From: Streptomyces sp. ALI-76-A
GTDB lineage: Bacteria; Actinomycetota; Actinomycetes; Streptomycetales; Streptomycetaceae
Length of the DNA: 64,000 bases
NCBI RefSeq assembly: GCF_030287445.1
Contig: NZ_JASVWB010000002.1
Location: forward strand, 2,046,001 to 2,110,000
Reading direction: 5' to 3'
Position numbers and translations under genes: made by a program. Position 1 is the stretch's first letter. Each line of letters opens with the position of its first letter. Below are positions 7,334-16,117 of this stretch, in pieces. The notes under the pieces are model-generated. The model was not told the origin of the DNA. It saw only the letters and a program-made list of their open reading frames with translations, and made no database searches.

Positions 7334-8794
7334 ATGAACATGGCGATGATGCGCCTGAGGCGCGAGGACCCGCGCGTCGTCGGCTCGTTCAGGCTTCACA
7401 GACGGCTCGGAGCGGGCGGGATGGGCGTCGTCTATCTCGGATCCGACCGCAAGGGTCAGCGGGTCGCGCTCAAGGTGATCCGGCCGGATCTGGCGGAGGA
7501 CCAGGAGTTCCGCTCGCGGTTCGCGCGGGAGGTCTCGGCGGCGCGGCGGATCCGGGGCGGCTGTACGGCCCGGCTGGTCGCCGCCGATCTCGACGCGGAA
7601 CGGCCGTGGTTCGCCACCCAGTACGTTCCCGGGCCCTCCCTGCACGACAAGGTCGCCGACGAGGGGCCGCTGGGCGCGGCCGAGGTGGCCGCGGTCGGTG
7701 CCGCCCTGTCGGAGGGGCTCGTCGCCGTGCACGAGGCCGGTGTCGTGCACCGGGACCTGAAGCCGTCCAACATCCTGCTGTCCCCCAAGGGGCCGCGGAT
7801 CATCGACTTCGGCATCGCCTGGGCCACCGGCGCCTCGACGCTCACCCACGTCGGTACGGCGGTCGGCTCACCCGGCTTCCTCGCCCCGGAGCAGGTGCGC
7901 GGCGCCGCCGTCACCCCGGCCACGGACGTGTTCTCGCTCGGGGCGACCCTGGCGTACGCGTCGATGGGCGACTCCCCCTTCGGACACGGGAGTTCCGAGG
8001 TGATGCTGTACCGCGTGGTGCACGAGGAGGCGCAGCTGCACGGGGTGCCGGACGCGCTGGCCCCCCTGGTGCGGGCGTGTCTGGCGAAGAACCCCGAGGA
8101 ACGGCCCAGCACGCTTCAGCTGTCGCTGCGCCTGAAGGAGATCGCGGCCCGGGAGACGCAGGGGCACGCGGATCTGCGTCCGCCCGCACCGCGTGGCGGG
8201 GAGGCGGACCGGCCCACCGGGCGGATCGCCGACACCTATCCGGAGCGGGCGGCGCAACGGCGTCCGCAGGGGCCGTCGGGGGGCCAGGGGGCACAGGGCA
8301 CGCCCGCACCGCGCGGTGGACCCGCCTCGCGCGGTTCCGGCCCGGTGCGGGGCGGGGGTGTCCCGTCGCGTGGCGCGGCCCCGTCGCGGGAGGGCAGCGG
8401 TACGCGCGGCAACGGTGGGCCGTCGTCGCGGTCCGGGACGCGGCCCACTCCGGCCTCCCGCAACACGACCCGTTCCGGCGGCGGGAGCCGTCCGGGGACG
8501 CGCGGTGGAACAGGACGTCCGACGTCCAGGAACACGGGGACCGGGCGCCGGCCGGCGAATCCGCGGCTGCTGCGCCAGCGGTTGTTCGTGTTCGTCGTGG
8601 TCACGCTGCTCGTGGCGCTCGGTATCGCGGCGGCGCAGGGCTGCCAGGGGCCCTCACAGGGCCTCGGGGGCGACCGGGGTGTCGTACCGGAGCAGCGGCA
8701 GGGACAGGTGCACGCGCCGACGGGCCACGTACCGCTGGACAAGGGGCAGTTGATGTCCGAGCGGTACGCGTCGACGTTCCACCGGGGCGGATAG
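7334..8794 (+). CDS. Membrane-anchored Hanks-type serine/threonine protein kinase
   Basis: Predicted eukaryotic-type protein kinase, about 486 residues. The kinase domain spans residues 17-275: Gly-rich loop GAGGMGVVYLG at 26-36, ATP lysine in VALKVI at 47, catalytic HRDLKPSN at 139-146, DFG at 158-160 and APE at 184-186. All catalytic residues are present. A basic Gly/Pro/Ser/Arg-rich linker of about 130 residues follows, then a single transmembrane helix near 416-434 (LFVFVVVTLLVALGIAA) and a short extracellular tail of about 50 residues without a PASTA or other sensor domain. The start at 7334 is one of three close ATGs (7334, 7340, 7346), so the exact N-terminus is uncertain. Target and signal are unknown. 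It is divergent from the 91-residue protein gene. Confidence 0.92.
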   Translation: MNMAMMRLRREDPRVVGSFRLHRRLGAGGMGVVYLGSDRKGQRVALKVIRPDLAEDQEFRSRFAREVSAARRIRGGCTARLVAADLDAERPWFATQYVPGPSLHDKVADEGPLGAAEVAAVGAALSEGLVAVHEAGVVHRDLKPSNILLSPKGPRIIDFGIAWATGASTLTHVGTAVGSPGFLAPEQVRGAAVTPATDVFSLGATLAYASMGDSPFGHGSSEVMLYRVVHEEAQLHGVPDALAPLVRACLAKNPEERPSTLQLSLRLKEIAARETQGHADLRPPAPRGGEADRPTGRIADTYPERAAQRRPQGPSGGQGAQGTPAPRGGPASRGSGPVRGGGVPSRGAAPSREGSGTRGNGGPSSRSGTRPTPASRNTTRSGGGSRPGTRGGTGRPTSRNTGTGRRPANPRLLRQRLFVFVVVTLLVALGIAAAQGCQGPSQGLGGDRGVVPEQRQGQVHAPTGHVPLDKGQLMSERYASTFHRGG

Positions 8795-8882
8795 GGCAGC
8801 CCCGTGGCGGTGGGGCGGGTCGACCCGCCGGTGCGGCGCCCCGCTCACTGGGGTGGGCCGAGCGGCGCGCCCCCAGGCGTTC

Positions 8883-9701
8883 TCACGGGGACGGGCGGCC
8901 CGTGGCCACCGCGTAGAAGGCGACCGCGGCCGCCGCGCCCACGTTGAGGGAGTCGACGCCGTGGGCCATCGGGATGCGGACCCATTCGTCGGCCGCGACC
9001 AGGGCCTGCGTGGACAGGCCGTCGCCCTCCGCGCCGAGCATCAGGGCCACCCGGTCCATCTTGTGCGGAGCGGCTTCGTCGAGCGTCCTGGCCTTGGCGT
9101 CCGGGGTGAGGGCGAGCAGGGTGAAGCCCGCCTCGCGGACCGAGTCCAGGCTCTTGGGCCAGGTGTCCAGGCGGGCGTACGGCACGGAGAAGACCGCGCC
9201 CATGGAGACCTTGACGCTGCGGCGGTAGAGCGGGTCGGCGCAGTCCGGGGAGAGCAGGACCGCGTCCATTCCGAGGGCGGCGGCCGAGCGGAAGATCGCG
9301 CCGATGTTGGTGTGGTCGTTGACCGACTCCATGACGACGACCCGGCGGGCGGTCTGCAGGAGCTCGGCCGCCGTGGGCAGCGGCTTGCGCTGCATCGAGG
9401 CGAGCGCGCCGCGGTGCACGTGGTAGCCGGTGACCTGCTCGGCGAGGGCGGGGCTGACCGCGTACACCGGGGCCGGGAGCTCGTCGATGACGTCCCGCAT
9501 GACGTCGACCCACTTCGCCGACAGCAGCATCGAACGCATCTCGTATCCGGCTTCCTTGGCCCGCCGGATGACCTTCTCGCCCTCGGCGATGAACAGGCCC
9601 TCGGCCGGCTCGCGCTTGCGGCGCAGTTCGACGTCGGTCAGGCCCGTGTAGTCGCTCAGGCGCGGGTCGTCGGGATCCTCGACGGTGATGAGATCGGCCA
9701 C
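8883..9701 (-). CDS. SpoU/TrmH-family RNA 2'-O-methyltransferase
   Basis: Predicted SAM-dependent 2'-O-ribose methyltransferase of the SPOUT class, 272 residues. An N-terminal substrate-binding region (FIAEGEKVIRRA near residue 38) precedes the knotted catalytic domain with ESVNDHTNIGAIFRSAAALG (motif 1), LMLGAEGDGL (motif 2) and IPMAHGVDSLNVGAAAAVAFY (motif 3). Starts at a GTG. It probably modifies 23S rRNA or tRNA; the exact site cannot be told. It converges on the kinase gene with 88 bases between, containing the palindrome GGCGGGTCGACCCGCC at 8814-8829. A second, distinct member of the family sits at the right end of the window. Confidence 0.9.
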   Translation of the reverse strand: MADLITVEDPDDPRLSDYTGLTDVELRRKREPAEGLFIAEGEKVIRRAKEAGYEMRSMLLSAKWVDVMRDVIDELPAPVYAVSPALAEQVTGYHVHRGALASMQRKPLPTAAELLQTARRVVVMESVNDHTNIGAIFRSAAALGMDAVLLSPDCADPLYRRSVKVSMGAVFSVPYARLDTWPKSLDSVREAGFTLLALTPDAKARTLDEAAPHKMDRVALMLGAEGDGLSTQALVAADEWVRIPMAHGVDSLNVGAAAAVAFYAVATGRPSP

Positions 9702-9765
9702 AGGGTGATACTGCCTTGTCCTGGGTGCGGTGCCAACGGCTGGGGACGGGTTGTGTTACCCGGGG

Positions 9766-10998
9766 TTACGCGGTGGTCCGCGGGCCCACGGTGACGACCT
9801 CGCCCACGACGATGACGGCCGGCGGCTTCACGTCCTCGGTCCGTACGACGTCGGCGACGGTGGCGAGCGTGGCGTCGACCCGGCGCTGTGCGGCCGTCGT
9901 GCCCTCCTGGACGAGGGCGACCGGGGTCTCCGGGGACTTGCCGTGGGCCACCAGCGTCCCGGCGATCTTGCCGATCTTGTCGACGCCCATGAGGATCACG
10001 AGGGTGCCGGTCAGCCGGGCGAGGGCCGGCCAGTCGACCAGGGAGCGCTCGTCGTCCGGCGCGACATGGCCGCTGACCACCGTGAACTCGTGGGCCACGC
10101 CACGGTGGGTGACCGGGATGCCGGCCGCGCCCGGGACGGAGATCGAGCTGGAGATGCCGGGGACGACGGTGCAGGGGATGCCGGCCTCGGCGAGCGCCTG
10201 GAGCTCCTCCATGCCGCGCCCGAAGACGTACGGGTCGCCGCCCTTCAGCCGTACGACCGACTTGCCCTGCTTGGCGTGTTCGATCAGGGCGTTGTTGATG
10301 GCCTCCTGGGCCATGAAGCGGCCGTACGGGATCTTCGCCGCGTCGATCACCTCGACGTGCGGCGGGAGTTCGGCCAGGAGGTCGCGGGGGCCCAGGCGGT
10401 CGGCGATGACGACGTCCGCCTCGGCGAGCAGGCGGCGCCCGCGGACGGTGATCAGGTCCGGATCGCCGGGGCCGCCGCCGACCAGGGCGACGCCGGTGGT
10501 GCGGGTGCGGTGGTGGGGGGCGACCAGGGTGCCGTCGCGCAGGCCCTCGACGACCGCGTCGCGGATGGCGGCGGTGTGGCGGGGGTCGCGTCCGCGCGCG
10601 TTCGTGGTGAGGACGGCCACCGTCACGCCCTCGCTGGTGCCGGTGGCCGGGGTCCAGGCCGTCGCCGCGTCGGCGTCGTCGGAGCGGACGCACCACACAC
10701 GGTGCGCCTCCGCCTCCGCGGAGGCGCGGGCGTTGGCGTCCGGGTCGCTGGTGGCGATCAGGGCGTACCAGGCGTCGGCCAGGTCCCCTTCGGCGTACGC
10801 GCGCCTGGTCCAGGTGATCTCGCCCGCGTCCGCCATCGCCTCGACCGAGGGGGTCGCTCCGGGGGACACCAGGTGGACGTCGGCACCTGCCGCGATCAGG
10901 GCCGGGAGGCGGCGCTGCGCGACCTGACCGCCGCCGAGGACGACGACCCTGCGGCCGGTGAGGCGGAGGCCTACGGGGTAGGCGGGGTGTTCGGCCAT
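9766..10998 (-). CDS. cysG: CysG-like fusion: precorrin-2 dehydrogenase/ferrochelatase plus uroporphyrinogen-III C-methyltransferase
   Basis: Makes sirohaem and feeds corrin synthesis by methylating uroporphyrinogen III at C2 and C7, then oxidising precorrin-2. The 410 residues split into an N-terminal Rossmann domain (VVVLGGGQVAQRRL at 18-31, ending near residue 150) and a C-terminal SUMT domain from about 165. SUMT landmarks are VGGGPGDPDLITVRG, AKIPYGRFM, VRLKGGDPYVFGRG and VVPGISSSISVPGAAGIPVTHRG. The N-terminal part looks shorter than enteric CysG, so ferrochelatase activity is uncertain. It is the first of three tetrapyrrole genes on this strand, with the BluB-CobT fusion and CobL upstream. 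In actinomycetes this gene has also been called cobA. Confidence 0.92.
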   Translation of the reverse strand: MAEHPAYPVGLRLTGRRVVVLGGGQVAQRRLPALIAAGADVHLVSPGATPSVEAMADAGEITWTRRAYAEGDLADAWYALIATSDPDANARASAEAEAHRVWCVRSDDADAATAWTPATGTSEGVTVAVLTTNARGRDPRHTAAIRDAVVEGLRDGTLVAPHHRTRTTGVALVGGGPGDPDLITVRGRRLLAEADVVIADRLGPRDLLAELPPHVEVIDAAKIPYGRFMAQEAINNALIEHAKQGKSVVRLKGGDPYVFGRGMEELQALAEAGIPCTVVPGISSSISVPGAAGIPVTHRGVAHEFTVVSGHVAPDDERSLVDWPALARLTGTLVILMGVDKIGKIAGTLVAHGKSPETPVALVQEGTTAAQRRVDATLATVADVVRTEDVKPPAVIVVGEVVTVGPRTTA

Positions 10999-11172
10999 GA
11001 GGTGCGGCTCCTCGTACGGGCGTGGCTGGGCGCTGCGGCTCTGGAGCGGCCCTGACGTGCGGATCTTAAGCTGCGGGTTCAGCGTACGGCGGGGGCGGGG
11101 GCGGGGACGGGGGCGTACGGCGGGGTGGGGCGCACGCGGAGTACGCGGGCCCGCACCACCCCCGGCCGCCGT

Positions 11173-14100
11173 CTACTTCTCGGTGACTCCGGCGGAGTCG
11201 AACGTCGCCACCTCGTGCATCGCTCTCGCCGTGCTCTGCACCAGCGGCAGGGCCAGCAGCGCGCCCGTGCCCTCGCCCAGGCGGAGGTCCAGGTCCACCA
11301 GGGGGCGCAGGCCCAGCTTGTTGAGGGCGGCCACGTGGCCGGGTTCGGCGCTGCGGTGCCCGGCGATGCAGGCCGCGAGGACCTCGGGGGCGATCGCGCG
11401 GGCGACCAGGGCGGCGGCGCCGGCGCTGACCCCGTCCAGGATCACCGGCGTCCGCAGGGAGGCGCCGCCGAGGAGGAGGCCGACCATGGCGGCGTGCTCG
11501 AATCCGCCGACGGCCGCGAGGACGCCGATCGGGTCGGCCGGGTCCGGCTGGTGGAGGTCGAGAGCACGGCGGACGACCTCGGTCTTGCGGGCCAGGGTCT
11601 CGTCGTTGATGCCGGTGCCCCGGCCGGTGACCTCGGCGGGGTCCGTGCCGGTGAAGACCGCGATGAGCGCCGCGGACGCGGTGGTGTTCGCGATGCCCAT
11701 CTCGCCGGTGAGCAGCGCCTTGTTGCCGGCCGACACCAGGTCGCGGGCGGTCTCGATGCCCACCTCGATGGCCTGCTTGGCCTCCTCACGGGTCATCGCG
11801 GGGCCGGTGGTCATGTCGGACGTGCCCGCGCGGATCTTGCGGGGCAGCAGTCCGGGGGTGGCGGGCAGGTCGGAGGCGACACCGACGTCGACGACGCAGA
11901 CCTCGGCGCCCACCTGGCTCGCGAAGGCGTTGCAGACCGCGCCACCGCCGAGGAAGTTGGCGACCATCTGGGCCGTCACCTCCTGCGGCCAGGGGGTGAC
12001 CCCCTGCGCGTGCACACCGTGGTCGCCCGCGAAGATCGCGACGGCCGCGGGCTCCGGGATCGGCGGCGGGCACTGCCGGGACAGGCCCGACAGCTGGGCG
12101 GAGATGATCTCCAGCATGCCGAGCGCGCCGGCCGGCTTGGTCATCCGCTTCTGCCGCTCCCAGGCCTCACCGAGCGCCTTGGCGTCCAGCGGGCGGATCT
12201 GCGCGACGGTCTCGCCGAGCAGGTCGTGCGGCTCCTCGCCGGGCAGCGCGCGACGGCCGTACGTCTCCTCGTGCACGACCCACGACAGCGGACGGCGCTT
12301 GGACCAGCCCGCCTGCATCAGCTCGGGCTCGTCCGGGAACTCGTCGACGTAGCCCACGCAGAGGTACGCGATGACCTCCAGGTGCTCGGGCAGGCCGAGG
12401 GCGCGGACCATCTCCCGCTCGTCGAAGAAGCTGACCCAGCCGACACCGAGGCCCTCGGCGCGGGCCGCGAGCCAGAGGTTCTCGACCGCGAGCGCGGCGG
12501 AGTACGGGGCCATCTGCGGCTGGGTGTGCCGGCCGAGGGTGTGCCGGCCGCCGCGGGTCGGGTCGGCGGTGACGACGATGTTCACGGGGGTGTCGAGGAT
12601 CGCCTCGATCTTCAGTTCCTTGAACTGCTTCGCCCGGCCCTTGGGGAGGGACTTGGCGTACGCGTCACGCTGCCGCGTGGCCAGCTCGTGCATCGACCGC
12701 CGGGTGTCGGCGGACCGGATGACCACGAAGTCCCACGGCTGCGAGTGGCCCACGGACGGCGCGGTGTGCGCCGCCTCCAGGACACGCAGCAGCACCTCGT
12801 GCGGGATGGGGTCGCCGCGGAAGCCGTTGCGGATGTCCCGGCGCTCACGCATGACCTTGAGGACCGCCTCGCGCTCGGCGTCGTCGTAGGCGGGCGCGGC
12901 CGGTCCGGTGGACTGTCGTACGTCTTCCACTGCGGCCGCGCTCTCTTCCTGGTCCTGCCGGTCTTCCTGGTCGGCGGCCCGGGTGTCCAGGTCCTCCGCG
13001 GACTGTACGAGTTCGGGGTCGCCCGCACGCGCGGCGGTCGGGCCCTGCGCCTGCTGGTCCTCCGGGGGGAGGGCCAGGGCGTGCGGGGCGGCCGGCACCG
13101 CGCCCGCCACCTGCGCGAACCGGCCCACCGGCTGGTCGGGGTGGGATTCGCCGGGCGGCTGGGTCACCGGGATGTGCACGGCCTGCGCGACGGAGGTCGG
13201 CGGGGCGGGGGCGGCGGCGTGGTGCGGGTCGGGGGCCGGCGCGAAGGCTGTGGCCGCGAGGTCGGCGGGAGTGTCCGCCGGGACGTCCGCGGGCTGGTGG
13301 GCCTCCGCGGCGGTGACCGGGTGCAGGTCCGGGGCGGCGGCACCGGGGCCCGGCGCGGGCTGGGCGTCCGGGGTCAGGGGCGGCCGGCCGTGGTCCGGGA
13401 GGATCTGCTGCGGTTCCGTGTGCTCGGCTTCCGCGGGGTGCGGGGGCGTCGCGGGGGGCATGGGCGCGGCGGTGTCTTCGGCGTTCGGGAGGGGAGCGGG
13501 AGTGACGCCCGCACCGAACCGCGGGTCCGGCGAAACGTCCGGAGCTGCCGGGAAGGGCACGGCTTCGGGAGACGCCGGGGTGTCGCCCGCATCCACGGCC
13601 TCGGGGGCCTGGAGGACTTGGGGGGCATGCGCGGTGTGAGGGGCGTGCGGGGCTTGGGCGAGGTCCGGAGTGGGAGCGGCCGCGGGCATCGGCCCGGCGG
13701 CGGGCCCGGCAGCGGCAGCGTGCGCGGCGTCAGGGTCGGTGGGGGCGTCCGGTGCGTGTACGGCGTCCGGGACGGAGCCGACACCCGAAGTCTGTACGGC
13801 GTCCGGGACGGAGCCGACACCCGAAGTCTGTACGGCGTCCGGGACGGAGCCGACACCCGAGGCCTGTACGACGTCCGGGGCGGGGCCCGTTCCGGGGAGC
13901 CGGCCGGCGTCCATGGCGGACCCGTCGCCGGGGATTCCGGTCTCGGGTGCGACGGTCACGGGCGCTTCGCCCTCGGGTGCGCCAGGCATGGGGGCACCGG
14001 GGTCGGTGACCGGCGTGATGCCGGATGCCTCCGCTTCGGCGGCAGGGGCCCCGTCGGCCACCAGGGCCGGCTCGTGGGCGCGCGGGCTCTCAATGCCCTG

Positions 14101-15750
14101 CTCCGGGTCCGTGGCCAGGGCCGGGCTCGGGGTGCCGTCCGGCAGGTGTCCGGTGTCCACGGGTGGCGCGGCCTGATCGGCACCTCCCGCGTCCTGAAGG
14201 TCCTCCGGCACAGCGGCCGTTCCCCGCTCGTCCCAGGCCTCCGTACCGGCCTCGGCTCCAGGGACCTGGGCGTGGCTCATGTCCGTCACCGCGCCCGGCA
14301 TGGCGTCCGGGACCGGCACAGCGTCCGGGAGGAACCCGGCCGCCGAGCCGTGGTCGGCGTCGGAGACCGACGTGGGCCCCGCGAGCTGCTCGCCCTCCGG
14401 TTCCGGTCCGTGAGCGTGTCGCGAGGAGTGCCCGGCATCCGGGGCCTGGGCGTCGTCGGACGACTGCCCGGCGTCCGACGCGTGCGTCTCCCCGGCGATC
14501 TGCTCGGCGTCTCCACCGAACGATGTCCCGCCGGCCTCTGAACCCGGCGCGGAGAACCCGCCCTCATGGCTCTGCGGCGCGAGAGGCTCCGCCGGGGCCT
14601 CCGGTCCGGCACCCTGCTCCGGGCCCTGCGGTCCGACTCCGGCCTCTGCGAACTCCTGTCCGGCACCGGTCTCCGTGGGCTGCGGCCCGACACCGGTCGT
14701 TGCGAACTCCGGACCGGATGCGGCCTCCGCGGCCTGCGGCCCGACACCGGACTCCACGCCTCCCGGCTCAGCTCCTGCCTCCGCGGTCTCCGGCCCGAGA
14801 CCCACCTCCGCGACCTGCGGCTCCGCACCGGCCACCGCGGTCTCCGGCCCGGCACCGGCGTCCGCCGACTCCGGCCCGGCACCGGTCCCCGCGGTCTGCT
14901 GCCCCGTACCGATCTCCGCGTCCCGCGGCGCGACACTCGCCTCTCCGACCTGCGGCTCCGCCTCGGCCTCGGCATCCCACGGCCCCGCGCCGGTCTCCGC
15001 ACCCGGCGACCCTCCGTCCGCCTCCGCGTCCCCCGGCTCCGCGCCGGCCTCCTCGACCGGCAGCGCCTCCTCCGGCTCCGCGGCCAGCGGAGCCGCCGGG
15101 GCGACCGCCTCCGTCGCGAGGCGGGACACCGCGGCCTGGGCCGCGCCCGCCGGCTCGGGCTGTCCCGCTCCGGGAACAACCGTTTCGGCAGTCGCGGCCT
15201 CCGCGTGCACCGGCGCCTGGACTCCGGCGTGCACCGCGTCCCGGGAGGACGCCCCCCAGGGCGTCACGCCCTGGGCGGGCGTCTCGCGGGGCTGCGGGAC
15301 GTCGAGGTACTCGGGCGCGTTCGCGGGCGTGGCGGACTGACGTACCGGAGTGCCGACGGCGCCGCGGTCGGCGAGGGAGCGGACCGGGCTGGCCGAGGTG
15401 TCGGGGATGGGCGGGCCGAGGTGGAGGGGACGGCGGGGCTGGACGGGGGCGGCGGGCGGCGGTGTGGGGTTGGGGAGGCGGACGGCGCTGAGGTCGACGG
15501 AGCCGCTGTCGCGGCCCGAGATCTCGTGCGGGCCCGGCTCGTGGACGGCCTCGACGACGGGCTCGGGCGCGGGCGGCGGGACCTCGTTGCCCCAGGCACC
15601 CTGAGCGCTCGGCAGCAGCAACAGGTCTTCGTCCTCGGCGGTGGTCTCGGAGAGGTAGGTGTACGCACCGTGCGCGGGGACGCCCGGCTGATCCACCATG
15701 CCTGCGTTCTCCGGCAGTCCCTCGCCCGGAACCTGGCCGGTGTCGGTCAT
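11173..15750 (-). CDS. cobT: BluB-like/CobT fusion with a giant repetitive N-terminal extension
   Basis: A 1525-residue protein in cobalamin lower-ligand assembly. The C-terminus (about 1188-1525) is nicotinate-nucleotide:dimethylbenzimidazole phosphoribosyltransferase, with AIFAGDHGVHAQGVTPWPQ, GEMGIANTTASAA and the catalytic Glu in LGEGTGALLALPL near residue 1493. Residues 953-1172 are a nitroreductase-fold BluB-type domain (RRDIRNGF, HTAPSVGHSQPWDF, PQMAPYSAALAVENLWLAARAEGLGVGWVSF), which would make 5,6-dimethylbenzimidazole from FMN. Residues 1 to about 950 are low-complexity, acidic, Ala/Pro/Glu/Gly rich and full of tandem repeats, with no recognisable fold. ATG at 15750 has GAGGGG seven bases upstream. 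Fusion of the two enzymes makes chemical sense: one makes the base, the other activates it. The tail is far longer than either enzyme and probably disordered. An internal start cannot be excluded. Confidence 0.9.
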   Translation of the reverse strand: MTDTGQVPGEGLPENAGMVDQPGVPAHGAYTYLSETTAEDEDLLLLPSAQGAWGNEVPPPAPEPVVEAVHEPGPHEISGRDSGSVDLSAVRLPNPTPPPAAPVQPRRPLHLGPPIPDTSASPVRSLADRGAVGTPVRQSATPANAPEYLDVPQPRETPAQGVTPWGASSRDAVHAGVQAPVHAEAATAETVVPGAGQPEPAGAAQAAVSRLATEAVAPAAPLAAEPEEALPVEEAGAEPGDAEADGGSPGAETGAGPWDAEAEAEPQVGEASVAPRDAEIGTGQQTAGTGAGPESADAGAGPETAVAGAEPQVAEVGLGPETAEAGAEPGGVESGVGPQAAEAASGPEFATTGVGPQPTETGAGQEFAEAGVGPQGPEQGAGPEAPAEPLAPQSHEGGFSAPGSEAGGTSFGGDAEQIAGETHASDAGQSSDDAQAPDAGHSSRHAHGPEPEGEQLAGPTSVSDADHGSAAGFLPDAVPVPDAMPGAVTDMSHAQVPGAEAGTEAWDERGTAAVPEDLQDAGGADQAAPPVDTGHLPDGTPSPALATDPEQGIESPRAHEPALVADGAPAAEAEASGITPVTDPGAPMPGAPEGEAPVTVAPETGIPGDGSAMDAGRLPGTGPAPDVVQASGVGSVPDAVQTSGVGSVPDAVQTSGVGSVPDAVHAPDAPTDPDAAHAAAAGPAAGPMPAAAPTPDLAQAPHAPHTAHAPQVLQAPEAVDAGDTPASPEAVPFPAAPDVSPDPRFGAGVTPAPLPNAEDTAAPMPPATPPHPAEAEHTEPQQILPDHGRPPLTPDAQPAPGPGAAAPDLHPVTAAEAHQPADVPADTPADLAATAFAPAPDPHHAAAPAPPTSVAQAVHIPVTQPPGESHPDQPVGRFAQVAGAVPAAPHALALPPEDQQAQGPTAARAGDPELVQSAEDLDTRAADQEDRQDQEESAAAVEDVRQSTGPAAPAYDDAEREAVLKVMRERRDIRNGFRGDPIPHEVLLRVLEAAHTAPSVGHSQPWDFVVIRSADTRRSMHELATRQRDAYAKSLPKGRAKQFKELKIEAILDTPVNIVVTADPTRGGRHTLGRHTQPQMAPYSAALAVENLWLAARAEGLGVGWVSFFDEREMVRALGLPEHLEVIAYLCVGYVDEFPDEPELMQAGWSKRRPLSWVVHEETYGRRALPGEEPHDLLGETVAQIRPLDAKALGEAWERQKRMTKPAGALGMLEIISAQLSGLSRQCPPPIPEPAAVAIFAGDHGVHAQGVTPWPQEVTAQMVANFLGGGAVCNAFASQVGAEVCVVDVGVASDLPATPGLLPRKIRAGTSDMTTGPAMTREEAKQAIEVGIETARDLVSAGNKALLTGEMGIANTTASAALIAVFTGTDPAEVTGRGTGINDETLARKTEVVRRALDLHQPDPADPIGVLAAVGGFEHAAMVGLLLGGASLRTPVILDGVSAGAAALVARAIAPEVLAACIAGHRSAEPGHVAALNKLGLRPLVDLDLRLGEGTGALLALPLVQSTARAMHEVATFDSAGVTEK
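13757..13900 (-). repeat. 36-bp in-frame tandem repeat inside the BluB-CobT gene
   Basis: Three exact 36-bp units start at 13757, 13793 and 13829 and a degraded fourth at 13865. In the protein they encode SGVGSVPDAVQT three times in a row and keep the reading frame. Confidence 0.9.
14587..14997 (-). repeat. Degenerate 27-bp (nonapeptide) repeat inside the BluB-CobT gene
   Basis: Protein residues about 251-388 read as roughly fifteen nine-residue units of the form GAGPExAxA (for example GAGPESADA, GAGPETAVA, GVGPQAAEA). The DNA repeats are diverged, so the array is older than the 36-bp one. Confidence 0.8.
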
Positions 15751-16117
15751 GCGTACCCCTCGCCCATCGGTTAGTGCTTCTTCGGCCGGCTCACCCGGAG
15801 CGGCGCACCGACCGCCCCGCAGTGAAGAACGAGCGTGCGCGCACAGCGGCACGAACGACCCGTCGCCAAAAGACGACAAAGCCATGAACTGGCATTGTCG
15901 CGGCCGTTGCTCCGTCGCGACAGGCTGATCCGCGACGGCCCGCTGTGGACTGCGCCACGTTGCGCGTCCTCCGGTTGTGCCGTACCACACCCACCCCAAA
16001 ACGGGCGGGTTTTCCGGACATTGGCCTACGAAGCGCCGGGTGTCCGAGTGCGGTACAACGATCGGCCAGCCTACCGCGCGCGGTACGACAACAGGATCAC
16101 GGGACCGGGAAAGGAGC
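15751..16117. other. Intergenic gap between cobL and the BluB-CobT gene
   Basis: About 370 bases upstream of the fusion gene and downstream of cobL. I looked for a cobalamin riboswitch and did not find the conserved B12-box sequence. A short imperfect inverted repeat, AAAACGGGCGGGTTTT at 15996-16011, is the only structure of note. The relatively AT-rich part near 15880-16060 probably contains the promoter. Confidence 0.4.

Noticed and set aside
15751..16117. Cobalamin riboswitch upstream of the BluB-CobT gene
   Set aside because: I could not find the conserved B12 box or the flanking core elements on the minus strand.
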